From: Burkholderia lata | Lineage (GTDB): Bacteria; Pseudomonadota; Gammaproteobacteria; Burkholderiales; Burkholderiaceae | DNA: 64,000 nt | Reading direction: 5' to 3' | Assembly: GCF_000012945.1 (NCBI RefSeq) | Contig: NC_007509.1 | Span: 372,001 to 436,000, forward strand | Shown here: one piece after another, positions 26,387-34,785 of the stretch | Layout: each line of letters opens with the position of its first letter | Position numbering within the stretch: position 1 is the stretch's first letter | Translations under genes and position numbers: made by a program | Notes under the pieces: model-generated | What the model was told of the DNA's origin: nothing | What the model saw: the letters and a program-made list of their open reading frames with translations, nothing else | The model's database searches: none

Positions 26387-28478
26387 CGCGGGCGCGCTCC
26401 GGAACGGCGGTGAAATAGGCGGCGTACGTATGCAGCAGCACATGGACGTCGGCGAACGCGGCCATCAGCCACTTCAGTTCGGTATTGCCCGGCTGCGCGG
26501 CGGCGAGGCCGGCAAGCGCGTGCGCGGCACGTCGTGCATGCCGGGCCGCGCGCGCGGGGGCGGACGCGTGCCGTGCGAGGCCGGCGAGCCCGGCGCGCAC
26601 GCGGCGCTGCGCGGCGTCGGGCAGCCCGTCGCGCGCGGCGCCTCGGCGGATGCGCAGCAGTTCCTTGCCGACGTGCAGCGCCGCGAGCGCCTCGATGCTC
26701 GCCTGCGTCATCGCGGCCGGCTGGCCGGCGAGGAGCGCGCCGAGCTGCGCGATGCGGTGCTGCTGGCGCTGTTGCCAGCCCGCCGCCATGACGCGCTTGC
26801 CGGCCACGAGCGCGAGCGTGTCGTCGCGGATCGTGCGGCGCAGCCGCGTCGCGTCGGTGGCCAGGTTGCGCGGCAGGATCAACCGGAACGTGAGCAGCGT
26901 GAGGAAGGTGGCGAGCACCCACGCGACCGACTGGTTGAGGAACAGCGCGACGTCGGGGCGGAACGGATTGGTCGCACCGGTCAGCGTGTTGAACGCGACG
27001 AGATACGCGAGCCCTGCCAGCGCGGTCTTCGGCACGCTCGTCGCATAGATGCCGGGCATCCAGAACAGCGCGAGCGCGATGACGAGCAACGGAAAGCCTT
27101 CGATGCGCGGCAGGATGCCGAACGCGCACACGAACGCGGCCGGCACGGCCAGCACCGTGCCCTTGATGAACGCCTGCGCGCCGGCGGCCGGGTTGCCAGC
27201 GGTCGCGAGCAGCGCGCAGTACGGTGCGACGACGAGCAGCATCATGTCGCCCTGGTTCCAGCCAGTGGCGAGCCAGAACGCACCGGAGATCGCGATCGCG
27301 CAGGCCGAGCGCACGCCGTTGCGCAGGGCCGCACCCGTGTCGCGGTAAAAGCGCACCCGTGCGGGCCGATAGCCCGGCCGCGGGCGCTGCAATTCGACGA
27401 GCCCGTCGAGCGCCGCGCAGTAGTCGTCGATCTGTTCGATCAGCCGCTCGCCGGCGATCAGCAGCGCCGCGTCGTCGCGCGGATCGCCGAGTGAGATGCC
27501 GTCGAGCGCGGCACGCAGGCTTTCGCGCGCATCGGCCAGCAGCGCAAGCGCGTGTGCCGCGCCGCCGCGGCCGCTGCCCAATGCGTCGGCAGCGGCCTGC
27601 CACGCGGCCGCGAGACGCGGCTGCAGCGACGCGACCGCTTGCGCGCCGGGACTGTCGGCCGGCAACGGTGGCGTGCCGCCCGCGAGCGCGCCGAACAGCG
27701 ACGCCATCCCGTGCCGCACGGCAGCCGCGCGTTGCGCGAGATCTTCCGATTCGGCCTTGCCGAGCGCGAGCAGATCGTCGATGCCGTAGATGCCGGCGAA
27801 CAGCGCGTGCCGCTTGTCGTCGGCGGGCGCCGCCGCGAGGCCGTTGCGCTGCGCGGCGATGACCCGCGCGACGTCGGCCGTGACGCGCGTGACCAGTGCG
27901 TCGAGTTTCGCGTGCACGTCGCGCGTGCCGAGCAGCATCGACACGAGGCTCATGCACAGCACGCCGATCGCGACGGTCGAGCCGCGCCCGATCACGTGCT
28001 CGAAGGTCAGCTCGGGATGCTGCATCGCGCCGTAGGTCGCGAGGCCGATCGTGTAGCCGGCCACCACGGTGCCCGACGCGCGGAAGTGCCGCAGCAGCGT
28101 CATGCCCGCCACGCAGACGCCGAGCCAGAACGCGAAGCCGAGGATGAACAGCAGCGGCTGCTGCGCGAAGCAGCCCATCAGCACGAACGCGACGACCATC
28201 CCCGCGATCGTGCCGACCACGCGCCACACACCCTTGCCGATCACCGCGCCCTGCACGGGATTGATCACGAGCAGCACCGTCGACGCCGCCGAATACGGCG
28301 TTTCCAGTTCGAGCAGGTAGGCGACGCCGAGCGCGAGCGCGGCGGCAATGACCGAGCGCGCGACATACGCGCCGCGTGGCGTGAAGATGTCGATGCGCGC
28401 GATCAGCGCCGCGGCCGCGCGATTCAGGCGGCGGGGCGGCGGCGCGACGGCGCGCGTCTGATCTGCTGCGTCATGCAC
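26376..28478 (-). CDS. FUSC/AaeB-type aromatic-acid exporter, inner-membrane subunit
   Basis: 700 residues. Two clusters of membrane helices (about 35-165 and 380-520), separated by a cytoplasmic region of about 200 residues and followed by a second cytoplasmic region, are the FUSC/PET (p-hydroxybenzoic acid efflux) arrangement. Motifs such as YSAASTVLLVINPVQGAVIGKG in the first membrane block and GWNQGDMMLLVVAPYCALLA in the second fit. With DUF1656, HlyD and NodT it forms a complete envelope-spanning pump. Family members export aromatic carboxylates or fusaric acid, which fits a cluster predicted to make an aminohydroxybenzoate. Confidence 0.93.
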   Translation of the reverse strand: MHDAADQTRAVAPPPRRLNRAAAALIARIDIFTPRGAYVARSVIAAALALGVAYLLELETPYSAASTVLLVINPVQGAVIGKGVWRVVGTIAGMVVAFVLMGCFAQQPLLFILGFAFWLGVCVAGMTLLRHFRASGTVVAGYTIGLATYGAMQHPELTFEHVIGRGSTVAIGVLCMSLVSMLLGTRDVHAKLDALVTRVTADVARVIAAQRNGLAAAPADDKRHALFAGIYGIDDLLALGKAESEDLAQRAAAVRHGMASLFGALAGGTPPLPADSPGAQAVASLQPRLAAAWQAAADALGSGRGGAAHALALLADARESLRAALDGISLGDPRDDAALLIAGERLIEQIDDYCAALDGLVELQRPRPGYRPARVRFYRDTGAALRNGVRSACAIAISGAFWLATGWNQGDMMLLVVAPYCALLATAGNPAAGAQAFIKGTVLAVPAAFVCAFGILPRIEGFPLLVIALALFWMPGIYATSVPKTALAGLAYLVAFNTLTGATNPFRPDVALFLNQSVAWVLATFLTLLTFRLILPRNLATDATRLRRTIRDDTLALVAGKRVMAAGWQQRQQHRIAQLGALLAGQPAAMTQASIEALAALHVGKELLRIRRGAARDGLPDAAQRRVRAGLAGLARHASAPARAARHARRAAHALAGLAAAQPGNTELKWLMAAFADVHVLLHTYAAYFTAVPERARDAQ

Positions 28479-28578
28479 TGCGCACGCTCCATGAGAAAGG
28501 ACGAAGCCAGTCTACGGTCGAGCGATGCATGCGGAACAGTGACGTCTTTGCACTCGACGAGTGCATGCGGCGCATGCG

Positions 28579-29502
28579 TCATGCGTGCGCCGGATGCAGC
28601 GCCGGCTGGCCGGTGCACAGCCCGCGCACGACACGCCGCAACCACTGGTGCGCGGGGTCGCTCTGGAAGCGCGGATGCCACGCCTGCGTGATCAGCACGG
28701 TTTCGAGCGGCACCGGCAGTTCGAACGCGCGCACGCCGAGCCCGGCCCGCACCGCGCCGCGCGCGAGATGCTCGGGCAATGGCAGGATCAGGTCCGACGC
28801 CTGCAGCGCGAAGATCGCCGCATACGGCGTCGGCACGACGAGCAGCACGTGCCGCGCGAGCCCGCGCGCGGCGAGCGCGTCGTCGATCGGCCCCGCCGAC
28901 TTGCCGCGCCGCGACACGCCGATGTGCGGCCAGCGCGCGAAGCGCTCGGGCGTGATGTCGTCGTCGAAGATCGGGTGGTCGTCGCGCGCGAGGCCGACGA
29001 AGGTCGTCGTGAACAGCGGCTGCACGCGAATCTCCGGCCCCAGGCGGCGCGATGCGCTGATGAACAGGTCGATGCGGCCGCTGCGCAACGCGTCGTCGTC
29101 GATGTCGTCTTCCTCGGGCATGAAGCGCAGCATCGCGCGCGGCATCCCGCGCGCCATCTCCTCGAGCAGGCGGCTGCTGTGCAGGCCGACGAAGATGTCG
29201 TTCGCGCGCACGTTGAACTGCTTGTCGAGCGTGCCGAGATCGATTTCCGCGGAAGGCGCGAGCAACTGCGACGCGCGCTCCACGGTCTCGCGGACGACGC
29301 CGCGCAGTTCGAGCGCGCGCGGCGTCGGCACCATCTTGCGGCCGGCCTGCACGAAGATCGGGTCGCCGACCGTTTCGCGGATGCGCGCGAGCGTGCGGCT
29401 CATCGCGGGCGGGCTGAGGTTCATGCGGCGTGCGGCGCCGACGACGCTACCCTCTTCGAGCAGCGCGTCGAGCGAAATCAGCAGGTTCAGGTCGGGTGCC
29501 AT
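28579..29502 (-). CDS. LysR family transcriptional regulator (AaeR-like position)
   Basis: 307 residues from ATG 29502, preceded by GGAGAAG; an upstream in-frame start adds non-LysR sequence. The winged HTH is clear (GSVVGAARRMNLSPPAMSRTLARI, residues about 18-41), followed by the co-inducer domain. It lies on the same strand as, and 100 bp upstream of, the FUSC efflux operon, so it probably controls it in response to the exported aromatic compound, as AaeR does for aaeXAB in E. coli. It could instead act on the monooxygenase genes upstream. Confidence 0.92.
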   Translation of the reverse strand: MAPDLNLLISLDALLEEGSVVGAARRMNLSPPAMSRTLARIRETVGDPIFVQAGRKMVPTPRALELRGVVRETVERASQLLAPSAEIDLGTLDKQFNVRANDIFVGLHSSRLLEEMARGMPRAMLRFMPEEDDIDDDALRSGRIDLFISASRRLGPEIRVQPLFTTTFVGLARDDHPIFDDDITPERFARWPHIGVSRRGKSAGPIDDALAARGLARHVLLVVPTPYAAIFALQASDLILPLPEHLARGAVRAGLGVRAFELPVPLETVLITQAWHPRFQSDPAHQWLRRVVRGLCTGQPALHPAHA

Positions 29503-29625
29503 CGGCTTCTCCGTGTCATCGCGTGCATGCGGCGCAATGGTAGTGCGGGATACGCGCGCGCAGCGTAACTGCAGCGCACGCAACGATTGCGCGCGGCATC
29601 ACGCGTGACGCACGCATCGGGGGTG

Positions 29626-30153
29626 TCATTGGCCGGCGCCGGCATCGGGCGGCAGCGAGCGGACGGCGGCGAACGCGCCGTTCACGTACATCAGCGGGTT
29701 CACGTCGTCGGACATCGCGACGCGCGTGACCCGTCCGACCAGGATCGAATGCGAGCCGACCTCGACCTGTTCGAGCGTGTCGCAGAAGAACGACGTCTGC
29801 GCGTTCTCGAGGTACGGCAGGCCGGTGGCCGCGTCGGTGCGCCATGCGTCGTGCGCGAAACGCGCATCGGAGCCCGTCGTGCTGCACGCGAGCGCGAGCG
29901 GCACGTGGCAGCTTCGCAGCGCGTTCACGCAGAAGCGCCGGTGGCCGGTGATCGACGCGTGAATGCTGGCGCGCCGGTTGATGCACACCAGCACGGTCGG
30001 CGGATCGAGCGCGACCGACGTGAACGAGCTGGCGGTCAGCGCGCACGGTGCGGCTGCGGCGCCGTCGCCACCGGTCGTGACGATCGTGACGGTGGCGGCT
30101 ACGCCGCGCATCGCCTGTTTCAGTTGCTGCGCAATGTCCACGGTGTTCATCAT
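29626..30153 (-). CDS. Flavin reductase (HpaC/DIM6 family)
   Basis: 175 residues, the normal size for short-chain NAD(P)H:flavin reductases. The FMN-binding split-barrel pattern is seen: residues about 18-25 (VAATVTIVTT), TASSFTSVALDPPTVLVCINR, and a late GRVTRV strand. It supplies reduced FMN or FAD to a partner monooxygenase. The obvious partner is the LLM-type enzyme encoded at 31487-32545 in the same orientation, giving a two-component flavin monooxygenase. An AGGA about 8 bases upstream supports the start. Confidence 0.9.
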   Translation of the reverse strand: MMNTVDIAQQLKQAMRGVAATVTIVTTGGDGAAAAPCALTASSFTSVALDPPTVLVCINRRASIHASITGHRRFCVNALRSCHVPLALACSTTGSDARFAHDAWRTDAATGLPYLENAQTSFFCDTLEQVEVGSHSILVGRVTRVAMSDDVNPLMYVNGAFAAVRSLPPDAGAGQ

Positions 30154-30219
30154 GGTGCGGTCCTGTCACGAGAAGCCCCGGTGCCGCATGGCTCGCGCCA
30201 CGCGGCGCCGGGGCGGGCG

Positions 30220-31446
30220 TCAAAGCTGGTACGCGTCGGCCCAGGTCCAGTGGTAGGACTTGAAGTCGGCGCGGCGCGACTTGAGCTCGGCGTCGCGCGC
30301 CTGTTGCTCGGGGCCGTCGGGCAGGTGGAACACGCCGCCGTTGCCGGCCGACGCAAGCTGGATCCGTGCGCTGCGGTCGATCCGCAAGCGCTGGTACTCG
30401 ACCAGCGCGGCGCCGAGGGCTTCCTTCGACGCGAGCCCCGTCACGCACCGGCCGAGCACGACCGCGTCCTCGAGCGCCTGCGCGGCGCCCTGCGACTGGT
30501 ACGGCAGCATCGGATGGCACGCGTCGCCGAGCAGGCACACGCTGTCCCACACCCAGCGCGTGAGCGGCTGGCGGTCGTGCAGCGACCAGCGGCTCAGGTC
30601 CGACGCGCAGCGGATCAGCCCGACGAGGCGCGGATCCCAGCCGTCGAGCTCGGCCTCGAGCGTCGCGCGATCCCCCTTGCTGCTCCACGATTCGCGCGTG
30701 CTGCCGTCGCCCGGCACGATCACGACGAGGTTCAGCAGCCGGCGATCGCGCACCCAGTAATGGATCGCGTGCCGACCGGGCCCGAGCCAGATCGTCACCT
30801 GCGGTTCCTTGACGATCTCGAACACGGGCGATTGCGGATCGATCGCGTCGACGTCGATCAGCGCGCGATACGCGTCGTCGCCGCTGTAGTGCGGTGCGTC
30901 GTCGCCGAGCAGCGCGTGGCGCAGCGTCGAATGAATGCCGTCGGCCGCGACGACCAGATCCGCGCGCCAGCGCGTGCCCGCCGCATCGACGAGCGTCGCG
31001 CCGTCCGGCCCGCATGCATCGAGCCCGCGCACCGCGATGCCGCCGAGCACGGCGACCGGCGGGCCCGCCGTGTACGGGTCGCGCACGGCGTCGAGCAGCG
31101 CGGCATGCAGGTCGGCGCGATGCGCGTTCCAGTACGGTGCGTTGAAGGCGGCTTCAACCTCGTTGCCGAGCGGGAAGGAGCCGAGCAGGCTGCCGTCCTG
31201 CCAGCGGCGGCGGATCGTCGCGGTCGGGGCGACGGCGGCCAGCCGCTGCCGGTCGAGCACGCCGAGCGCGCGCAGCGCGCGCGTGGCGTTCGGCACGACC
31301 TGCAGCCCCGCGCCGACTTCCCGGAACGCCCGGCTTTGCTCGAGGACCGTGACGCGATGGCCGGCGCGGCGCAGCGCGAGCGCGGCGGCCAGGCCGCCGA
31401 TCCCGGCGCCGACGACGATCGTGTCGAGTGACAGGGAAGGTGTCAT
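30220..31446 (-). CDS. FAD-dependent aromatic monooxygenase (PHBH/salicylate hydroxylase-like)
   Basis: 408 residues from ATG 31446; an in-frame ATG at 31482, 4 bases after the LLM gene, is an alternative, and neither has a strong ribosome site. The three class-A hydroxylase motifs are present: GxGxxG (IVVGAGIGGLAAAL), the DG motif (LVVAADGIHSTLR) and the GD motif (VCLLGDACHPMLPYQSQGA). Family members hydroxylate aromatic acids, often ortho to a phenol or with decarboxylation. Next to a predicted aminohydroxybenzoate pathway it is a good candidate for ring hydroxylation. Closest remembered relatives are salicylate hydroxylase, 3-hydroxybenzoate 6-hydroxylase and 6-hydroxynicotinate 3-monooxygenase; I cannot choose between them. 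Confidence 0.9.
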   Translation of the reverse strand: MTPSLSLDTIVVGAGIGGLAAALALRRAGHRVTVLEQSRAFREVGAGLQVVPNATRALRALGVLDRQRLAAVAPTATIRRRWQDGSLLGSFPLGNEVEAAFNAPYWNAHRADLHAALLDAVRDPYTAGPPVAVLGGIAVRGLDACGPDGATLVDAAGTRWRADLVVAADGIHSTLRHALLGDDAPHYSGDDAYRALIDVDAIDPQSPVFEIVKEPQVTIWLGPGRHAIHYWVRDRRLLNLVVIVPGDGSTRESWSSKGDRATLEAELDGWDPRLVGLIRCASDLSRWSLHDRQPLTRWVWDSVCLLGDACHPMLPYQSQGAAQALEDAVVLGRCVTGLASKEALGAALVEYQRLRIDRSARIQLASAGNGGVFHLPDGPEQQARDAELKSRRADFKSYHWTWADAYQL

Positions 31447-31486
31447 GGGCGGGTTCGCTGTGGGTCCGGAAGGGATCGGCATGGCG

Positions 31487-32545
31487 TCATAGTCCAGGCA
31501 GCACGTCGCGGGCGAACACCTCCAGGTTGTTGCTCATCAGCTCGTACGGCTGCGCGCCATAGTCGATGTGCCACAGGATCGCGTCGAGCCCGAGATCGGC
31601 TTCCAGTGCGCGAATGCGCTGGCGCACGGTGTCGGGCGTGCCGAGCACGGCGGTCGCGTCGAGGTCGGCCGTGTCCATGCCGCCCATCTTGTTCTTCATC
31701 GCCTCGTTGTAGCCCTGGTACGCCGACGACTGCACCTGCTCCCACGACTTCGCGGCTTCCGCGAAATAGCGCCAGTGATGGCGCAGGCGCGGTTCCGCGA
31801 GCGCCAGCGCGTGCGCGTCCGACGTGCCGATCATCAGCGGGATGCTGATCGCGACCTGCGGCCGGCGGCCCGTATGGCCGTGATGGCGCTCGAACGTCTC
31901 GCGATAGAGCGCCACCATGTCCTGCGTCTTCGCGAGCGCGTCCTTGCGCGGCGGCGCGGCCATCAGCAGGTTGAAGCCGCGTTCGCCGATCCACTCGAAG
32001 CTCGACGGCGTGAGCAGCGCCGCGACCCAGACCGGCGGGCACGGCTGCTGCGTCGGGCGCGGCAGTGATTGCGCGTCGCGGTAGCGGAAGAACGGCGTGT
32101 CCTCGCTGACCGATTCCTCGGTCAGCAGCCGCACCGTCGCGTCGATCGTCTGCTGGAAGCGCGCCTTGCTCGAATCGAGATCGATGCCGAACGCATCGAA
32201 TTCGTACGGCAGGAACGCGCGCGCGAAGCCCAGTTCGAGCCGCCCGTTCGAGATCGCGTCGAGCTGTGCGGCTTCGGCCGCGAGCTGGATCGGATGATGG
32301 AACGACGCCTGGATGCCGCCCGTCATCAGGCGGATCGACTTCGTCTGCGCGGCGGCGGCTGCGAGGAACATCAGCGGCGACGGGCTGTAGCCGCCGTAGG
32401 GCTTCAGGTAGTGCTCGGTCATCTTCACGTACGCGTAGCCGAGCTTGTCGCCCAGCGTGCTGAGCTTCAGCGCGTTCGCGTAGTAATCAGCAGCCGGGCG
32501 GTCGGCCGGGCCGGTATCGGGCAGAAAGGACACGCCGAACTTCAT
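31487..32545 (-). CDS. LLM-class (luciferase-like) flavin-dependent monooxygenase
   Basis: 352 residues from ATG 32545, with GTGAGG upstream; a longer in-frame start at 32641 is rejected because the extra residues are not LLM-like. The TIM-barrel flavin motifs are visible: KFGVSFLP at the N-terminus, then GYAYVKMTEHY, SIRLMTGG and the NGRLELGFARAF segment. These enzymes use FMNH2 supplied by a separate reductase, here probably the gene at 29626-30153. First gene of the leftward arm, divergent from the aldolase gene across the proposed GntR operator. Confidence 0.92.
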   Translation of the reverse strand: MKFGVSFLPDTGPADRPAADYYANALKLSTLGDKLGYAYVKMTEHYLKPYGGYSPSPLMFLAAAAAQTKSIRLMTGGIQASFHHPIQLAAEAAQLDAISNGRLELGFARAFLPYEFDAFGIDLDSSKARFQQTIDATVRLLTEESVSEDTPFFRYRDAQSLPRPTQQPCPPVWVAALLTPSSFEWIGERGFNLLMAAPPRKDALAKTQDMVALYRETFERHHGHTGRRPQVAISIPLMIGTSDAHALALAEPRLRHHWRYFAEAAKSWEQVQSSAYQGYNEAMKNKMGGMDTADLDATAVLGTPDTVRQRIRALEADLGLDAILWHIDYGAQPYELMSNNLEVFARDVLPGL

Positions 32546-32644
32546 AGACACCTCACAGGTTGATGTGCTGCCGTTGTCTGCAAAGGGGAACCGATGCCGC
32601 GTCGAATGCGTCCCCCGGTCGGGAAACAAAGTCGCTCGCAATGT

Positions 32645-32690
32645 ACTTGCAAGGATGATCCAATCATAGGATGATTGGGTCTATGCAAGT
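32645..32690. promoter_or_regulatory. Nested inverted repeats in the central divergent promoter (candidate GntR operator)
   Basis: An inner inverted repeat at 32657-32681 has 11-bp arms with 10 of 11 matching and a 3-bp AGG centre; its core is CCAATCATAGGATGATTGG. An outer pair, ACTTGCA (32645-32651) and TGCAAGT (32684-32690), is a perfect 7-bp inverted repeat around it. The segment 32662-32678 matches, on the opposite strand, 14 of 17 bases in front of the GntR gene (37754-37770). It lies between the LLM gene and the aldolase gene and could control both arms. Confidence 0.6.
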
Positions 32691-32818
32691 CTTACACGAT
32701 GCAAGATTTGCTGCAAGCGTTGCTCGGTTGTTGCTCCAGTTCCGCCCGCAAGCGGGCACCCCGGGGGCAGGCTGAAGTCGCACGGGCCGGCCTCTCCATT
32801 TCTGGCGAGGAATCAAGG

Positions 32819-33619
32819 ATGAACGCTCTTCTATCGGTTTCTGGCAAGGCGCTCAGGATGCGGCGGGTGGTGCGTGCCGCGTCGGGCAAGTGCCTGATGG
32901 TGCCGCTCGATCATTCGCTCGCGGACGGGCCCATCGCCCATCCGCAGCAGTTGCGGCAACTGGTTGGCGACATCGCCGTGCATGGCGGCGATGCGATCGT
33001 CGTGCATCGCGGCCGCGCGCGCTTCCTGTCGCCCGACGTGCTGAACGATCTCGCGCTCGTCGTGCACCTGAACGGCTGCACGCGCTACGCGGAGGACGTG
33101 AACGCGAAGACGCTGTTCGCGAGCGTCGAGGATGCGCTGGCATGCGGCGCGGACGCGGTCAGCGTGCACGTGAATCTCGGCTCGAAGACGGAAAGCCAGC
33201 AACTGCTCGACCTGAGCCGCATCGCGACCGAGTGTGCGCGCTGGTCGCTGCCGCTGCTCGCGATGATCTATCCGCGCGGCCCGGGCCTCGGCGATCGTCC
33301 GCAGACCGAACTGATTGCCCACGCGGCGAACGTCGCGGCGGATCTCGGCGCCGACATCGTCAAGCTGCCGTACAGCGGCGATGCCGCGAGCATGGCCGAC
33401 ATCATCGCCGGCTCGTCGCTGCCGGTGCTGGTCGCGGGCGGCGCGAAGCTGCCGGAAGACGAGTTCGTCGCGTTCACGTCGCGCGTGATGAATGCAGGTG
33501 CGCTCGGCATTGCAGCCGGCCGCAACGTGTTCGCCGCGCCGAAGGCCGCACCGCTGATCCGCCGCCTGTCCGATGCCGTGCACGGCGTCGAGCGGCGTGC
33601 CGCGCACCTGGCCGCCTGA
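32819..33619 (+). CDS. GriI-like aldolase (2-amino-3,7-dideoxy-D-threo-hept-6-ulosonate synthase family)
   Basis: 266 residues from ATG 32819; a longer in-frame start at 32675 would read through the operator and adds unrelated residues. DeoC/FbaB-type class I aldolase with the ADH-synthase signatures: LMVPLDHSLADGP (D31), AMIYPRGPG (Y151), Schiff-base lysine K182 in GADIVKLPY, PVLVAGGAK and GIAAGRNVF. In archaea this family starts the alternative shikimate route; in actinomycetes GriI joins aspartate semialdehyde and dihydroxyacetone phosphate, and GriH closes the ring to 3-amino-4-hydroxybenzoate. Two GriH-like genes follow directly, so the second role is far more likely. Confidence 0.9.
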   Translation: MNALLSVSGKALRMRRVVRAASGKCLMVPLDHSLADGPIAHPQQLRQLVGDIAVHGGDAIVVHRGRARFLSPDVLNDLALVVHLNGCTRYAEDVNAKTLFASVEDALACGADAVSVHVNLGSKTESQQLLDLSRIATECARWSLPLLAMIYPRGPGLGDRPQTELIAHAANVAADLGADIVKLPYSGDAASMADIIAGSSLPVLVAGGAKLPEDEFVAFTSRVMNAGALGIAAGRNVFAAPKAAPLIRRLSDAVHGVERRAAHLAA

Positions 33620-33671
33620 GCCGGCGCGCCGGGCCGCCGTGCCCGGTTATTTCCGACCATCGAGGGTTTCC

Positions 33672-34736
33672 ATGCATCGCTATCCGTGGATCGACCTGCG
33701 CGCGCTCGGCGCGCAGGCAGGCGCCGTCGCGGCCGACGCGGCGAGGGCCGGTGTGGGCCGTGTCGTCGTGGCCGAGGCCGATCGCGACACCTTCGCGGCC
33801 GGCGCGGCAGCGCAACTGGCCGTTTCGACGGCGGGCGTCGCGACACTGGTCGACGACGCGCATGCGCCGCTCGCAGGCGTTCGCGTGAGGATCGACGGCG
33901 CGGCGGATTTCGACGCCGCGCGCACTGCAATCGCGCGGCACGCGCTCGTGCTGATCGACTATGCGCTCGCGACCACGGTGCCGCTCGAGCGCCTGCTCGC
34001 GGATGCCGGCGATGCTGCGTGCCGCATCGTCGTGTCGCTGGCCGATCCGCACGGCGCGGCCTACCTCGTGCGCAAGCATGCGCAGTCGCCGGTCGACATC
34101 GCGTTCGCACCGCGCGATGCGGTCGCGTTGCGCAGCGTGCTGGCCGCGTGCGGCGAGCTGCGCGCACGCGAGCCGCTGAAGCTGAAAACATTCGAGGTGC
34201 AGCGCGTCGAGCCGCTCGGCGTCGGGCTGCATGCGGTGATCGACGGCTGTTCGCAGCTGGACGGCGAAGAGTGCGTGCTGGCCGGCGCGAGCGCGACCAG
34301 CATGCTGCTCGTCGTCGCGGCCGGCGCCGCGCATCCGCCGGGCCGGCCGCTCACGTTCGGCATCGATGCGGGCTCGGCCGAATCGTTCGTGTTCTGCGGC
34401 GGCGACCGCGCGCGCCAGCTTTCGCTGCTGCGTTCGGGCGAGCGGATCCTGACGGTCGGTGCGGCGGGCGACACGCGCGCGATCGTGGTCGGCCGCGTGC
34501 GGATCGAATCCGCGCCGCTCGTTGCGCTGCACACGCGCAGCGCCTCCGGCGCGAACACGCGCGTCGTGATGCGCGGCGACCGCGCAGTGCGTTTCCGGAC
34601 CGACGACGGCGCGCGCGTCGGTCTTGCCGATGTCGCGCCCGGTATCCGGCTTGCCGGCTACGAACCGGGCGCCGGCTGGGTGGATTGCCGGATGAGGGCC
34701 GCCGCGTCGCGTTCGGTCGTTTCCGTCAGCCGCTAG
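33672..34736 (+). CDS. Diverged DHQ synthase II (GriH-like) homologue, copy 1
   Basis: 354 residues from ATG 33672, 52 bases after the aldolase gene. The N-terminus (YPWIDLRALG) and the GRVRIES segment place it in the DHQ synthase II family, like the next gene. Several blocks conserved in the family have changed: RVCxDTCS is HAVIDGCS, GSYS is GASA, TRPFRVNA is GRPLTFGI, and the C-terminal ARHxG block is gone. It is probably catalytically altered, perhaps a structural partner of copy 2 or an enzyme for a different cyclisation. The reading frame is intact and codon use looks normal, so it is not a pseudogene. Confidence 0.8.
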   Translation: MHRYPWIDLRALGAQAGAVAADAARAGVGRVVVAEADRDTFAAGAAAQLAVSTAGVATLVDDAHAPLAGVRVRIDGAADFDAARTAIARHALVLIDYALATTVPLERLLADAGDAACRIVVSLADPHGAAYLVRKHAQSPVDIAFAPRDAVALRSVLAACGELRAREPLKLKTFEVQRVEPLGVGLHAVIDGCSQLDGEECVLAGASATSMLLVVAAGAAHPPGRPLTFGIDAGSAESFVFCGGDRARQLSLLRSGERILTVGAAGDTRAIVVGRVRIESAPLVALHTRSASGANTRVVMRGDRAVRFRTDDGARVGLADVAPGIRLAGYEPGAGWVDCRMRAAASRSVVSVSR

Positions 34737-34785
34737 TTTCATCCTGTCACTCAACCTGCGTTATCCCCTTCGAAGGAGATTGGCC